A stretch of 41,803 nucleotides of DNA from Aquicoccus porphyridii (GTDB lineage Bacteria; Pseudomonadota; Alphaproteobacteria; Rhodobacterales; Rhodobacteraceae), in assembly GCF_008369105.1 (NCBI RefSeq), contig NZ_VINQ01000025.1:1-41803 (forward strand), read 5' to 3'. Both the position numbers and the translations under genes were made by a program. This document shows positions 7,638 to 16,751 of the stretch, in pieces; position 1 is the stretch's first letter, and every line of letters begins with the position of its first letter. The notes under the pieces were generated by a model. That model searched no databases. It worked only from the letters and a program-made list of their open reading frames with translations, and had not been told where the DNA came from.

Positions 7638-7985
7638 ATGACACCCGCCCCCGAGATCCTCAAATCCCGATCCGAGTTCCTTGCCTGCGCCCGCGCGCAG
7701 CGGCAGGGCACGCGCGGAATGATGGTGCAGGCCCGGCAGCGTCCCGACGACCCGGATGGCCCGATCCGCGTCGGTTTCACCTGTTCCAAGAAGGTCGGCA
7801 ACGCGGTCGCGCGCAACCGCGCCAAGCGCCGCCTGCGCGAAGTCGCGCGCATGGTGCTGCCGGAACACGGGCGTCCGGGATGGGACTACGTGCTGATCGG
7901 GCGGGCCGGGGCCACGATCGACCGACCGTTCGAGGCGCTCAAGGGCGATCTCGTTCACGCGCTCAACCGGATTCACGGCGCATGA
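7638..7985 (+). CDS. rnpA: Ribonuclease P protein component
   Basis: 115 aa. It is the protein subunit that helps the RNase P RNA bind and cleave tRNA 5' leaders. The RNR-type signature is clear (VGFTCSKKVGNAVARNRAKR, then RRLREVARM), preceded by the central-cleft strand. The length is typical. It follows rpmH after a hairpin and overlaps yidD by four bases (ATGA), which implies coupled translation. Confidence 0.96.
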   Translation: MTPAPEILKSRSEFLACARAQRQGTRGMMVQARQRPDDPDGPIRVGFTCSKKVGNAVARNRAKRRLREVARMVLPEHGRPGWDYVLIGRAGATIDRPFEALKGDLVHALNRIHGA

Positions 7986-8260
7986 GCCCACTGGCCCATA
8001 TCGTTGCCCTGCCGGTGCGCGCTTACCGGTTGCTGTTCTCGCCATGGGTCGGGCATGGCTGCCGCTATCAACCCACCTGTAGCGCCTATGCGCTCGACGC
8101 GTTGGAGCGTCACGGTGCGATCCGCGGCGGGTGGCTGGCGCTGCGGCGAATCCTGCGCTGTCATCCCTGGGGGGCGAGCGGTTACGATCCGGTGCCCGGT
8201 GCCGGCCCCGCGCATGACGCCGGGCAGAACCCGCGCTGCGATCACGATCACCACGGCTGA
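7982..8260 (+). CDS. yidD: Membrane protein insertion efficiency factor YidD
   Basis: 92 aa. The YidD signature is complete: an N-terminal amphipathic start, then YRLLFSPWVGHGCRYQPTCS, YALDALERHG and the C-proximal RILRCHPWGASGYDPVP. YidD is a small inner-membrane-associated protein that assists YidC-dependent insertion. The C-terminus is His/Asp-rich (DHDHH). ATG overlaps the rnpA stop. yidC itself is 4.2 kb downstream rather than adjacent, because oxygenase, ttcA and EAL genes lie between. Confidence 0.96.
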   Translation: MSPLAHIVALPVRAYRLLFSPWVGHGCRYQPTCSAYALDALERHGAIRGGWLALRRILRCHPWGASGYDPVPGAGPAHDAGQNPRCDHDHHG

Positions 8261-8365
8261 ACCGCAACCCGAGGGTCGCCTTGCGTCAGGTGCTGGTCGC
8301 GGTGAGACAAGCCGTCACGGCAAATCACTCTAGGATTCATTCATTCGAATCGTGGAGTGCCACAA

Positions 8366-9517
8366 ATGACCACCGACCTTTCGACCGTAATCCGCCCCAT
8401 CGCCAGCGCCCACGGGCTGCCCAATGCCCATTACACCGACCCGGATGTTTTCGCCGAGGAACGCGCCGCCCTGCTGTTCGACGAATGGGCCGGGCTCGCC
8501 GTGGCCGCCGATGTGCCTGAACCGGGCGATGCGAAACCGGTCGAGTTCCTCGGGGTGCCGCTCCTCCTGTTGCGCGGGCGCGACAATTTGGTGCGGGTGT
8601 TTCACAACATCTGCCGTCACCGCGGCATGATCCTCGTCTCCGAGCCGCGCAAGATCGAGGGCGCGATCCGCTGCCCCTATCATTCCTGGTGCTATGCCCA
8701 TGACGGCCGCCTCGTCGCCACGCCCCATGTCGGCGGGCCGGGCATGAACACCCATGACGGGATCGACCGCGACGCTCTGGGCCTTGTCGAAGTGCCAAGC
8801 CATATCTGGCGCGACGTGATCTTCGTCAACCTCAACGGCAATGCCGCCCCGTTCGAGGATGTTCATGCCGACCTCTTGAATCGGTGGCGCGAATTCGACA
8901 GCCCGCATTACCATGGCGGCACCGACAGCCGCTTCACGCTCAAAGTGAACACCAACTGGAAACTCGCGGTCGAGAATTACTGCGAAAGCTATCACCTGCC
9001 CTGGGTGCATCCGGGCCTCAACAGCTATTCGCGGCTCGAAGACCATTACCACATCGAGGCGCCGGGGTGCTATTCTGGCCAGGGCACCCATGTCTATCGC
9101 CAGATCAGGGGCGATGACGGCACGGTGTTCCCCGATTTTCCGGGCCTTTCACGGAAATGGGACGCGGGCGCGGAATACGTGGCGCTCTATCCCAACGTGC
9201 TTTTCGGCGCGCAGCGCGATCATGCCTTCGCCATCATCCTCGAACCCGTGGCCCTCGACCGGACGGTCGAGCATGTTCATCTCTACTATGCCACCCCCGA
9301 GACCGACGATGCCCTGCGCGCCCAAAACACCGCACAGTGGAAACAGGTCTTCGAAGAGGACGTGTTCGTCGTCGAGGGCATGCAAAAGGGCCGCCACACC
9401 CCCGGCTTCGACGGCGGGCGTTTCTCGCCCGCGATGGACGGGCCGACGCATCTGTTTCACGCCTGGGTGGCGGGCAAGATTGCCACGCACCGGCAGCAGG
9501 GCCTCGCGGCGGAATGA
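8366..9517 (+). CDS. Rieske-type ring-hydroxylating oxygenase, alpha subunit
   Basis: 383 aa. The Rieske 2Fe-2S centre is Cys83-x-His85 (NICRHRG) and Cys103-xx-His106 (CPYHSW). The mononuclear iron site of the catalytic domain has the characteristic [14 protein letters not shown] with His210 and His215. The third ligand is probably the acidic residue near [10 protein letters not shown]. The length and sequence resemble the subgroup that includes glycine-betaine/stachydrine demethylases and other N-demethylating oxygenases, but the substrate cannot be set from sequence. No reductase is adjacent. ATG 8366 has GGAG eight bases upstream, better than the in-frame GTG at 8357. The stop overlaps the next small gene. 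Confidence 0.88.
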   Translation: MTTDLSTVIRPIASAHGLPNAHYTDPDVFAEERAALLFDEWAGLAVAADVPEPGDAKPVEFLGVPLLLLRGRDNLVRVFHNICRHRGMILVSEPRKIEGAIRCPYHSWCYAHDGRLVATPHVGGPGMNTHDGIDRDALGLVEVPSHIWRDVIFVNLNGNAAPFEDVHADLLNRWREFDSPHYHGGTDSRFTLKVNTNWKLAVENYCESYHLPWVHPGLNSYSRLEDHYHIEAPGCYSGQGTHVYRQIRGDDGTVFPDFPGLSRKWDAGAEYVALYPNVLFGAQRDHAFAIILEPVALDRTVEHVHLYYATPETDDALRAQNTAQWKQVFEEDVFVVEGMQKGRHTPGFDGGRFSPAMDGPTHLFHAWVAGKIATHRQQGLAAE

Positions 9518-9723
9518 ACGGTCTCGACGCCCGGATGCGCGCGGCGCAAGACGCGGGCGACGGCCCGGCGCTGATCGCGCTTTATCACGAGGCCGCCCTC
9601 ACTGCGGCCAGCGACGTGGCGCGCGGCTTTTACCTCACCCATGCCTTTGTCCATGCACTCGAAGCGGGCGACGCGCGTGCCGTGGACCTGCGCGCGGAGC
9701 TGCACGCCATGGGGCGGATCTGA
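9514..9723 (+). CDS. Small hypothetical protein coupled to the oxygenase
   Basis: 69 aa, soluble, Ala-rich and predicted helical, with two helix-like halves ([15 protein letters not shown] and [19 protein letters not shown]) reminiscent of a TPR-like hairpin. The ATG overlaps the oxygenase TGA by four bases. This coupling and plausible codon use are the reasons for calling it. I do not recognise a family. A role with the oxygenase is inferred only from position. Confidence 0.6.
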   Translation: MNGLDARMRAAQDAGDGPALIALYHEAALTAASDVARGFYLTHAFVHALEAGDARAVDLRAELHAMGRI

Positions 9724-9809
9724 AAGCGCGCGGGCCTGCATGCCGGGGCGACGGCGAAAACGCAACCGCCCCCTTCCCCCGACGCGCGCGACATGGCATA
9801 TCGCGCCCC

Positions 9810-10655
9810 ATGCTTGATGAGGCCGACGATATCCACCCGCTCTTTCACGGGGCACCAAAGACGACGGAGTTTCGCAAGCTCCGCAAGCGTCTGGTGCAGA
9901 ACGTGCGCGAGGCGGTCGAGCAATACGGCATGATCGAACCCGGTGCGAAATGGCTGGTCTGTCTCTCGGGGGGCAAGGACAGCTATACCCTTCTGGCCAT
10001 TCTCTACGAGTTGAAATGGCGCGGCCTTCTGCCGGTCGAACTCCTGGCCTGCAATCTCGATCAGGGGCAACCGGGCTTCCCGGCGACGGTCCTGCCCGAG
10101 TTTCTCGAAAAGATGCAGGTGCCCCACCGGATCGAATACCAGGACACCTATTCGATCGTCATGGACAAGATCCCCCAGGGCCGGACCTTCTGCGCGCTCT
10201 GTTCGCGCCTGCGCCGCGGCAATCTCTATCGCATCGCCCGCGAAGAGGGCTGCTCGGCGGTGGTGCTCGGCCATCACCGCGACGACATTCTCGAAACCTT
10301 CTTCATGAACCTCTTTCACGGCGGGCGGCTGGCCACGATGCCCCCGAAGCTGGTCAATGAAGAGGGTGATCTTTTCGTCTATCGCCCGCTCGCCCATGTC
10401 GCCGAGGCCGATTGCGAGCGGTTCGCCCGGGCGATGGATTATCCGATCATCCCCTGCGATCTCTGCGGTAGCCAGGACGGGCTGCAACGCCAGCAGGTCA
10501 AGACGATCCTCGACGGATGGGAAAGGAACAGCCCCGGCCGCCGACAGGTGATGTTCCGCGCCCTGATGAACGCGCGGCCCTCGCATCTGCTCGATCCCGG
10601 CCTGTTCGATTTCGCCGGGCTGACCCGCGCCGCCGGGGGCGGCGACGGTCAGTAG
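9810..10655 (+). CDS. ttcA: tRNA 2-thiocytidine(32) synthetase TtcA
   Basis: 281 aa. It is an ATP-dependent enzyme that thiolates C32 of certain tRNAs, using a 4Fe-4S cluster. The PP-loop SGGKDS follows KWLVCL, and the two Cys pairs expected of TtcA are present ([11 protein letters not shown] and CDLCGSQ). The conserved [14 protein letters not shown] lies between them. The length fits the family. It starts 86 bases after the small ORF; no strong terminator intervenes. Confidence 0.95.
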   Translation: MLDEADDIHPLFHGAPKTTEFRKLRKRLVQNVREAVEQYGMIEPGAKWLVCLSGGKDSYTLLAILYELKWRGLLPVELLACNLDQGQPGFPATVLPEFLEKMQVPHRIEYQDTYSIVMDKIPQGRTFCALCSRLRRGNLYRIAREEGCSAVVLGHHRDDILETFFMNLFHGGRLATMPPKLVNEEGDLFVYRPLAHVAEADCERFARAMDYPIIPCDLCGSQDGLQRQQVKTILDGWERNSPGRRQVMFRALMNARPSHLLDPGLFDFAGLTRAAGGGDGQ

Positions 10656-10730
10656 ATCGAGTTTTAGCCATCTTCGCGCCACCCGCGAACCGGCGTTAAA
10701 CGGATCTTCAGACGCTCCCGCCTAGCCTGC

Positions 10731-10751
10731 CCTCTGAAACCGTCAGAGGAG
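10731..10751 (+). promoter_or_regulatory. Hairpin covering the ribosome binding site of the EAL gene
   Basis: CCTCTGA (10731-10737) pairs perfectly with TCAGAGG (10743-10749) across a 5-base loop. The right arm contains most of the Shine-Dalgarno GAGGAG (10746-10751) that serves the ATG at 10760, so folding would hide the site. Possible translational control or thermosensing; inference. Confidence 0.45.
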
Positions 10752-10759
10752 CTTTGCCC

Positions 10760-12304
10760 ATGGCCGGGCGCCACGCATTCCTGCCACAGACCCTGCGCAA
10801 TACGCTCACGCGGGTGCTGAACGGGCCACAGGCACTGGCCTTCCTGCCCGCCTTCGCGCTCGGTGCGTTCTGGCTCGGCGGCGAAGAGGCGCTGATCGTG
10901 GTGGCGCTGGGCATGCCGATTCTGGTGCTGATCGCGGGGGCCTTGGGCGCAGGTACGCACGGAGCGGGCACGCATGACGCTGCAACCGGCCTGCCACAAT
11001 CCGACGCGATGATCGAAATGGCCGAGGCGTCGATGGCCCATGCCGCCGCCGCAAAGCTCAAGACCGCCTGTTTCGTGATCGAGATCGAGGAGTTCGGCCG
11101 CATCGCCGAACGTATCGGCCCCGGCGCCGCGGAAACGCTGATTGCACGGTCCGCGACCCGGCTTCAGACCATCTTGCGCAACGATGACGGGCTCTTTCGC
11201 ATGGGCGAGGCCCGGTTCGGCGTGGTGTTACCACCGATGCCGCGTCTCGATCTTGAAACCGGCATTCAGATGGCGACGCGACTGCAAACCGCGATCGAGG
11301 AACCGCTGGCGCATGACGGGCGGACGATCTATCTCTCGGCGGGCCTTGGCTTCTGCCTGTCGAGCCGCAGCCCCGATGACAGCGGCACGGCCTTGGTCGA
11401 ATGTGCCGGAATCGCACTCGATGAGGCGCGGCGAAGTGGCCCTTCGGCGGTGCGCGCCTACAGCCCCGAAATGGGCCAGATCCGCCACCGGCGCGACACG
11501 CTCTGCACCGAGGCGCTGATCGCGCTCGAAAACGGCGAGATCCTGCCTTGGTTTCAACCGCAGATATCCACCGATACCGGCCATGTCACCGGGTTCGAAA
11601 CACTGGCACGCTGGATTCACCCCGAACGCGGGTTGATCCCGCCCGCCGATTTCCTGCCGGTGCTGCATGAGGCCGGGCAGATCGAGCGGCTGGGCGAGGT
11701 GATGCTCTATGGCGCGCTCACGGCGGTCAACGCATGGGACGCCGCGGGCGCCCCGGTGCCGACCATCGCGATCAACATGACCGGCGAGGAACTGCGCAAT
11801 CCGAAACTGGCCGACAGGATGCGGTGGGAACTGGACCGGTTCGACCTCGCGCCCGGGCGGCTGACCATCGAGGTGCTGGAATCGGTGGTCGCCGGCGCAC
11901 CCGAGGACATGACCGCGCGCAACCTCGCGCGCCTGTCCGAAATGGGCTGCCGTATCGACCTCGATGATTTCGGCGCCGGTCACGCCTCGCTCGCCGCGCT
12001 GCGCCGCTTTGCAATCGGTCGGATCAAGATCGACCGCAGTTTCATCACCCATGTCGATGGCGACCCCGAACAGCAGCGCATGGTCAACGCGATCCTGACC
12101 ATGGCCGACCGCCTCGGGATAGAAACCCTCGCCGAAGGGGTCGAAACTGCGGGCGAGCACGCGATGCTGGCGCAACTGGGATGCCGTCACGTCCAGGGAT
12201 TCGCGATCGGGCGGCCGATGCCGTTCGACGCGACGCTCGACTGGATGCGCGGCCATGCCGCACGGCTTGGCACGCCACCCCGGATCGGGCGCGGCTCGGG
12301 CTGA
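10760..12304 (+). CDS. c-di-GMP phosphodiesterase: membrane, degenerate GGDEF plus EAL
   Basis: 514 aa. Two N-terminal transmembrane helices (about 25-40 and 44-64) precede a GGDEF domain whose active site is lost: the expected RxGGDEF reads RMGEARF (147-153), so cyclase activity is unlikely. The EAL domain keeps its catalytic set: FETLARW with Glu280, Asn339 in INMTGEE, Glu371 region, Asp402-Asp403 (DDFGAG), Lys423 (KIDRSF) and ETLAEGVET. It should hydrolyse cyclic di-GMP, with the dead GGDEF perhaps acting as a regulatory GTP sensor. ATG 10760 has AGGAG at nine bases; an in-frame TTG at 10754 is too close. Upstream, its ribosome site lies in a hairpin. Confidence 0.88.
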   Translation: MAGRHAFLPQTLRNTLTRVLNGPQALAFLPAFALGAFWLGGEEALIVVALGMPILVLIAGALGAGTHGAGTHDAATGLPQSDAMIEMAEASMAHAAAAKLKTACFVIEIEEFGRIAERIGPGAAETLIARSATRLQTILRNDDGLFRMGEARFGVVLPPMPRLDLETGIQMATRLQTAIEEPLAHDGRTIYLSAGLGFCLSSRSPDDSGTALVECAGIALDEARRSGPSAVRAYSPEMGQIRHRRDTLCTEALIALENGEILPWFQPQISTDTGHVTGFETLARWIHPERGLIPPADFLPVLHEAGQIERLGEVMLYGALTAVNAWDAAGAPVPTIAINMTGEELRNPKLADRMRWELDRFDLAPGRLTIEVLESVVAGAPEDMTARNLARLSEMGCRIDLDDFGAGHASLAALRRFAIGRIKIDRSFITHVDGDPEQQRMVNAILTMADRLGIETLAEGVETAGEHAMLAQLGCRHVQGFAIGRPMPFDATLDWMRGHAARLGTPPRIGRGSG

Positions 12305-12429
12305 ACCTCCGCCCCCGGCGCCCATGGCCCTGACCCCAAGGGCATGACGATCCCGATCACGCGAAACCCGCAGCAAAGCGCGCGACAAGACAAAGCGCCC
12401 CGTTTCTCGGGCCCGGTCCCACTATCGGC

Positions 12430-12458
12430 TTGACCTTTGCGCCCAGTCTCTGTTGAAC
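12430..12458 (+). promoter_or_regulatory. Candidate yidC promoter
   Basis: TTGACC (12430-12435), 17-base spacer, and the weak -10 TTGAAC (12453-12458). It sits in the 188-base gap before yidC and would give a short leader of about 28 nt. The -10 match is poor. Confidence 0.4.
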
Positions 12459-12492
12459 CTGCCCCACCGAAATGCAAGCGTGTGGGCCCATA

Positions 12493-14319
12493 ATGGACGA
12501 TCAGAACAAGAATCTAATCCTTGCCGTCGTGCTCTCGATGCTGGTGATCATCGGTTGGGCGATCATGTTCCCACCTCCCGAACCTCCGCAGGAGCAAACC
12601 ACCGGCGAAACCGCGATCCAGGGCACCGACGCCCCGGTGGCAGGTGCGCCCACCGCCGATGCCCCGGCCGGCGACGTCGCCAACACGACGGGTGCGACCG
12701 GAACAATCGGCGATCTGGCCGACGCGCCGCGCATCACCATCGACACGCCCAACCTCCAGGGTTCGATCTCGCTTCTGGGCGGCCGGATCGACCAACTGTC
12801 GCTCAAGGGTTACCGCGAATCCCTCGACGAGGGTGCGGATATCGTCAGCCTGCTGTCCCCCTTTGGCAGCGACAACGCCTTTTACGCGCTTTACGGCTGG
12901 GCCCCCGGGACCGGTCTCGGGCTCGACGCGGTGCCGGGGCCGACGACACTCTGGACACTCGAAAGCGGCCAGACGCTGACCCCGCAAAGCCCGATCCAGT
13001 TGAGCTGGGCCAACGACGCGGGGCTGACCTTTCATCGTGAGATCGCGATCGACGAGAAATTCATGTTCACCGTCACCCAATCGGTCGAGAACACCGGTGG
13101 GTCGACGGTCGCACTGGCCCCCTATGGCGTTCTCGCCCGCCACGGCGAACCCGAGGACATGAAGAATTTCTTCATCCTGCACGAGGGTATCGTCGGCTTC
13201 GCCGATGGTCAGCTTACCGAGACCGATTATGACGATGTGACCGATTACGCCTTCGACCCTGCCGAAGGGGCCCGTGCCGAGGTGACGCGCGTGCAGGAAA
13301 GCGGCTGGATCGGCTTTACCGATCACTACTGGATGGCAACGCTGATCCCCGATGGCGGCAACGCGTTCAAATCGGTGGTGAAATACGACGAGCGCCGCAA
13401 CATCTATCAAACCGAAACCGTGCAGAACACGCGCCAACTCGCCCCCGGCGAGCGGGTCGATGTGCAATCGCGGCTCTTCGCCGGGGCCAAGGAATGGGCC
13501 ACGATCCGCGCCTACGAGAACGAAGACGGCGTCGTCAAGTTTCTCGATTCGATCGACTGGGGCTGGTTCTTCTTCCTGACCAAGCCGATCTTCGCGCTGC
13601 TGCACTGGCTCAACGGGGCGATCGGCAACATGGGCTGGGCGATCATCGGCCTGACCCTCGTGATCAAGCTGGTACTGTTCCCGCTGGCTTACAAATCCTA
13701 TGCCTCCATGGCCAAGATGCGCGAACTTCAGCCACAGATGGAGAAACTCAAGGAGCAATGCGGCGACGACCGCCAGAAGATGCAGCAGGAAATGATGGCG
13801 CTCTACAAGCGCGAAAAGGTCAACCCGGCCTCGGGCTGCCTGCCGATCCTGTTGCAGATCCCGATCTTCTTCTCGCTCTACAAGGTGATCTTCGTCACGC
13901 TCGAACTGCGCCACGCACCCTGGATCGGCTGGATTCGCGACCTTTCGGCCCCCGATCCCAGCTCGCTCATGAACCTGTTCGGCCTCATGCCATGGGGCAC
14001 GCCCGAACCCGGTTCGATCCTCGCGCTCGTGTTCATCGGGGTGATGCCGATCGCGCTCGGCGTGTCGATGTGGCTCCAGCAGAAACTCAACCCCGCCCCC
14101 ACCGATGCCACGCAAAAGATGATCTTCGCCTGGATGCCCTGGGTCTTCATGTTCATGCTGGGCAGCTTTGCAAGCGGGCTGGTGCTCTACTGGATCGCCA
14201 ACAACACCATCACCTTCATCCAGCAATACACGATCATGCGCAGCCACGGCTACAAGCCCGACCTGTTCGGCAATATCCGCTCGAGCTTTTCGCGCGGGGC
14301 GAAATCCGGGGATAAATGA
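12493..14319 (+). CDS. yidC: Membrane protein insertase YidC
   Basis: 608 aa, the Gram-negative form. The N-terminal helix (NLILAVVLSMLVIIGWAIMF) is followed by a Pro/Ala/Thr-rich linker and the large periplasmic P1 domain (about 80-345). The conserved insertase core has its remaining helices, starting near WGWFFFLTKPIF and including SGCLPILLQIPIFFSLYKV and the final VLYWIANNTITFIQQY. It inserts inner-membrane proteins alone or with SecYEG. ATG 12493 begins the family-typical MDDQNKNLI; an upstream in-frame ATG at 12472 would add seven atypical residues. The stop overlaps the MOSC gene by four bases. Confidence 0.97.
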   Translation: MDDQNKNLILAVVLSMLVIIGWAIMFPPPEPPQEQTTGETAIQGTDAPVAGAPTADAPAGDVANTTGATGTIGDLADAPRITIDTPNLQGSISLLGGRIDQLSLKGYRESLDEGADIVSLLSPFGSDNAFYALYGWAPGTGLGLDAVPGPTTLWTLESGQTLTPQSPIQLSWANDAGLTFHREIAIDEKFMFTVTQSVENTGGSTVALAPYGVLARHGEPEDMKNFFILHEGIVGFADGQLTETDYDDVTDYAFDPAEGARAEVTRVQESGWIGFTDHYWMATLIPDGGNAFKSVVKYDERRNIYQTETVQNTRQLAPGERVDVQSRLFAGAKEWATIRAYENEDGVVKFLDSIDWGWFFFLTKPIFALLHWLNGAIGNMGWAIIGLTLVIKLVLFPLAYKSYASMAKMRELQPQMEKLKEQCGDDRQKMQQEMMALYKREKVNPASGCLPILLQIPIFFSLYKVIFVTLELRHAPWIGWIRDLSAPDPSSLMNLFGLMPWGTPEPGSILALVFIGVMPIALGVSMWLQQKLNPAPTDATQKMIFAWMPWVFMFMLGSFASGLVLYWIANNTITFIQQYTIMRSHGYKPDLFGNIRSSFSRGAKSGDK

Positions 14320-15077
14320 GCACGCACCTCGCCCAGATCTGGCGCCACCCGGTCAAGGCCCATGGCCGCGAACGGATCGGCATGGTCACGCTGGAGACGG
14401 GCCACGCCCTGCCTTGGGACAGGGTCTGGGCGGTGGCGCATGAACGCTCCGGCTTCGACCTCGACCGCCCCGCATGGACCCCGCCAGGCCATTTCTCGCG
14501 CGGGGCCTCGGTGCCGACGCTGCAACAGATCGAATGCGTGACCGATCCGGCCCACCGCACCCTCACCTTCTTTCATCCCGACCGCCCGACCCTCACCATC
14601 GACCCCAACGACGATGACCAGGGCCGCGACTTCATCGCGTGGGTGGCGCCGATCTCGCCGGGCGCAAAGTTCCCGCCGTCGCGGTTGGTGCGCGTGCCGG
14701 ACACGGCGATGACCGACACCGACTACCCGTCGATCTCGCTCATCAACCTGGCCTCGCACCGCGCACTCGAAGAGCGGATCGGTCGCCCGCTCTCCCCCCT
14801 CAGATGGCGTGGAAACCTCCTGATCGAGGGGCTCGCGCCCTGGGAAGAATTCGACCTCGTGGGCCGCCGCCTGAAACTCGGCGCGGCCGAACTGGAAGTG
14901 GTCGAACCGATCACCCGCTGCCGCATGACCGAGGCCAACCCCGAAACCGGCCAGCGCGATGCCGACACGCTGGGTACCCTGCGCCACGGATACGGCCACC
15001 AGGATTTCGGCGTCTATGCCCGCGTCACGACCGGCGGCCCGGTGACCGAAGGCGATACATTCGAGGTGCTGCCATGA
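14316..15077 (+). CDS. MOSC-domain protein
   Basis: 253 aa. It contains an N-terminal beta-barrel segment (WRHPVKAHGRERIG) and the MOSC domain with the conserved Cys in EPITRCRMTEANP and the GHQDFGVYARV terminus. MOSC proteins relate to the C-terminal domain of molybdenum-cofactor sulfurases and to YiiM/mARC-type molybdoenzymes that reduce N-hydroxylated compounds; Cys could bind Moco or a persulfide. Coupled by ATGA overlaps to yidC upstream and yihA downstream, a layout common in Rhodobacterales. The physiological substrate is unknown. Confidence 0.88.
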   Translation: MSTHLAQIWRHPVKAHGRERIGMVTLETGHALPWDRVWAVAHERSGFDLDRPAWTPPGHFSRGASVPTLQQIECVTDPAHRTLTFFHPDRPTLTIDPNDDDQGRDFIAWVAPISPGAKFPPSRLVRVPDTAMTDTDYPSISLINLASHRALEERIGRPLSPLRWRGNLLIEGLAPWEEFDLVGRRLKLGAAELEVVEPITRCRMTEANPETGQRDADTLGTLRHGYGHQDFGVYARVTTGGPVTEGDTFEVLP

Positions 15078-15724
15078 AACTGACCTTCCCGATCGCCGCC
15101 GATCCCGACCCGCAAGCGCTTGAAAAGGGCCGCCTGCTCTTTGCCGGCGAGACCGAGTTTCTCAAGGGCGTGGTGGCGATGTCCGGCCTGCCCCCCGCCG
15201 ACCGGATCGAGGTCTGTTTCGCGGGCCGCTCGAACGTGGGCAAATCGACGCTGATCAACGCGCTCACGGGGCGCAAGGGGCTGGCCCGGGCCTCGAACAC
15301 GCCCGGACGCACGCAAGAAATCAACTTCTTCACCGCCGGGGTGGATCATTACCTCGTCGACCTGCCCGGATACGGCTATGCCAACGCGCCCCTCGCGGTG
15401 GTCGAGAAATGGCAACGCCTGCTCAAGCAATATCTCTCGGGCCGCCAGTCGCTGCGCCGCGCCTTCGTGCTGATCGACGCGCGCCACGGCATCAAGGACG
15501 TGGACGAAGAGATCATGAAACGGCTCGACACCTCGGCCGTCACCTTCCAATGCGTGCTGACCAAATCCGACAAGGTCAAGGCGGGCGAGCGTGACCGGAT
15601 TCTCGGCCAGGTGCGCGAGAGGCTTTCAAAACATCCCGCCGCCTTCCCAGAGATCGTCCTGACATCGGCCGAAAAGGGCGAAGGCATCCCCACCTTGCGT
15701 GCCATCATCGCCGATCTGGTCTGA
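15074..15724 (+). CDS. yihA: Ribosome biogenesis GTP-binding protein YihA/EngB
   Basis: 216 aa TRAFAC-class GTPase needed for 50S assembly. The P-loop GRSNVGKS is at 51-58, the switch region is RASNTPGRTQEIN, G3 is DLPGYGYA, G4 is TKSDK and G5 is TSAEKGEG. These are diagnostic of EngB. ATG overlaps the MOSC stop. A strong hairpin terminator follows at 15743. Confidence 0.96.
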   Translation: MKLTFPIAADPDPQALEKGRLLFAGETEFLKGVVAMSGLPPADRIEVCFAGRSNVGKSTLINALTGRKGLARASNTPGRTQEINFFTAGVDHYLVDLPGYGYANAPLAVVEKWQRLLKQYLSGRQSLRRAFVLIDARHGIKDVDEEIMKRLDTSAVTFQCVLTKSDKVKAGERDRILGQVRERLSKHPAAFPEIVLTSAEKGEGIPTLRAIIADLV

Positions 15725-15742
15725 TCTGACTGCACGGGCGCA

Positions 15743-15779
15743 CTTGGGGGTTCCACCCCCAAACCCCCAAGGCATTTTT
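15743..15779 (+). terminator. Rho-independent terminator after yihA
   Basis: A 10-bp perfect stem, CTTGGGGGTT / AACCCCCAAG (15743-15752 and 15762-15771), is followed by GCATTTTT. The tail continues as GCATTTTTCGTCAGATGAAG, a copy of the motif shared by several gene ends in this window. Confidence 0.85.
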
Positions 15780-15810
15780 CGTCAGATGAAGACCACATCC
15801 TGCGCCCATC

Positions 15811-15860
15811 CTTCATCTTGCCCGAAATACTCCGGGGAGTGTGAGGGGCTGGCCCCTCAC
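15811..15860 (-). terminator. Terminator of the SDR gene with the shared tail motif
   Basis: On the minus strand an 8-bp perfect stem (GTGAGGGG/CCCCTCAC, 15841-15860) is followed by GTATTTCGGGCAAGATGAAG (15830-15811). It faces the yihA terminator back-to-back between two convergent genes. Confidence 0.75.
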
Positions 15861-15867
15861 CCGGGGC

Positions 15868-16596
15868 TCAGACATGCTGCCCGCCGTTGATCTCGATCTC
15901 CGTGCCCGAGATATAGCTGCTGGCATCCGAACAGAGGAAAAAGATCGTCCGGGCCACCTCCTCGGTCTGGCCAAGACGGCGCAGCGGGATCTGCTCGACG
16001 ATCTTGTCGGTGCCCGGTGACAGGATCGCGGTTTCGATCTCGCCCGGCGCTATGGCGTTGACCCGCACCCCCAGTGGCCCGAAATCATGCGCCATCTCGC
16101 GGGTCAGCGCCTTGAGCGCGGCCTTGGAGGTGGCATAGGCGGCCCCGGCGAATGGATGCACCCGGTAGCCCGCGATCGAGGTCACGTTCACGATCGCGCC
16201 CTTTGCCGCGGCCAGCTCGTCCTTGAGGCCGCGCGCCAGCACCACCGAGGCAAAGAAATTGACGTGAAAGACATGCCCCCATGTCTTGAGATCGGTGTCG
16301 AGCGTGTTGAGCCGCTCGCCCTCCGCGCCCTTGGGCGAAATCCCCGCATTGTTGACCAGCGCATCAAGCCGCCCGCCCAGTTTCTCGCGGATCACCTCGA
16401 CCGCGCGGATCGTGTCGTTCGGATCTGCCAGGTCGATCTCGACATGGTTCTCGGCCCCGCCGCCCCATGGGCATTCGGCCGGAAAGGGCTGACGTGAACA
16501 GGTGATCACCCGCCAGCCTTCGCGGTTGAACTGCCGCACCGTGGAATGCCCGATCCCGCGGCTCGCTCCGGTCAGAAGCATGGTTTTCTGCGTCAT
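15868..16596 (-). CDS. Short-chain dehydrogenase/reductase
   Basis: 242 aa classical SDR. The cofactor motif TGASRGIG is followed by NNAGIS, catalytic Ser in [13 protein letters not shown] (YxxxK) and the C-terminal [10 protein letters not shown]. Oxidation or reduction of an alcohol/carbonyl substrate with NAD(P)H is expected; the substrate is not identifiable. The ATG at 16596 begins [12 protein letters not shown] with AGGA just upstream, which excludes a 33-residue extension. It is divergent from argB and convergent with yihA. Confidence 0.87.
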   Translation of the reverse strand: MTQKTMLLTGASRGIGHSTVRQFNREGWRVITCSRQPFPAECPWGGGAENHVEIDLADPNDTIRAVEVIREKLGGRLDALVNNAGISPKGAEGERLNTLDTDLKTWGHVFHVNFFASVVLARGLKDELAAAKGAIVNVTSIAGYRVHPFAGAAYATSKAALKALTREMAHDFGPLGVRVNAIAPGEIETAILSPGTDKIVEQIPLRRLGQTEEVARTIFFLCSDASSYISGTEIEINGGQHV

Positions 16597-16751
16597 CGTT
16601 CCTATCCCCTGCTGCTCGATCCGCGCAACTCTATCAACTCGCGCGGCGGCGGCAATGGGGCGCAGCGCCAACCCCGATTCCTCCCCGGCATGCAAAGACT
16701 TGGCACCGGGGCACGAAACGCTTAATCAGGGGCGCCAAGGAAAGAAACCCG

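Noticed and set aside
12514-14247. Long minus-strand frame antisense to yidC
   Set aside because: The sequence is low-complexity His/Asp/Arg-rich and mirrors a certain gene; no family resemblance.
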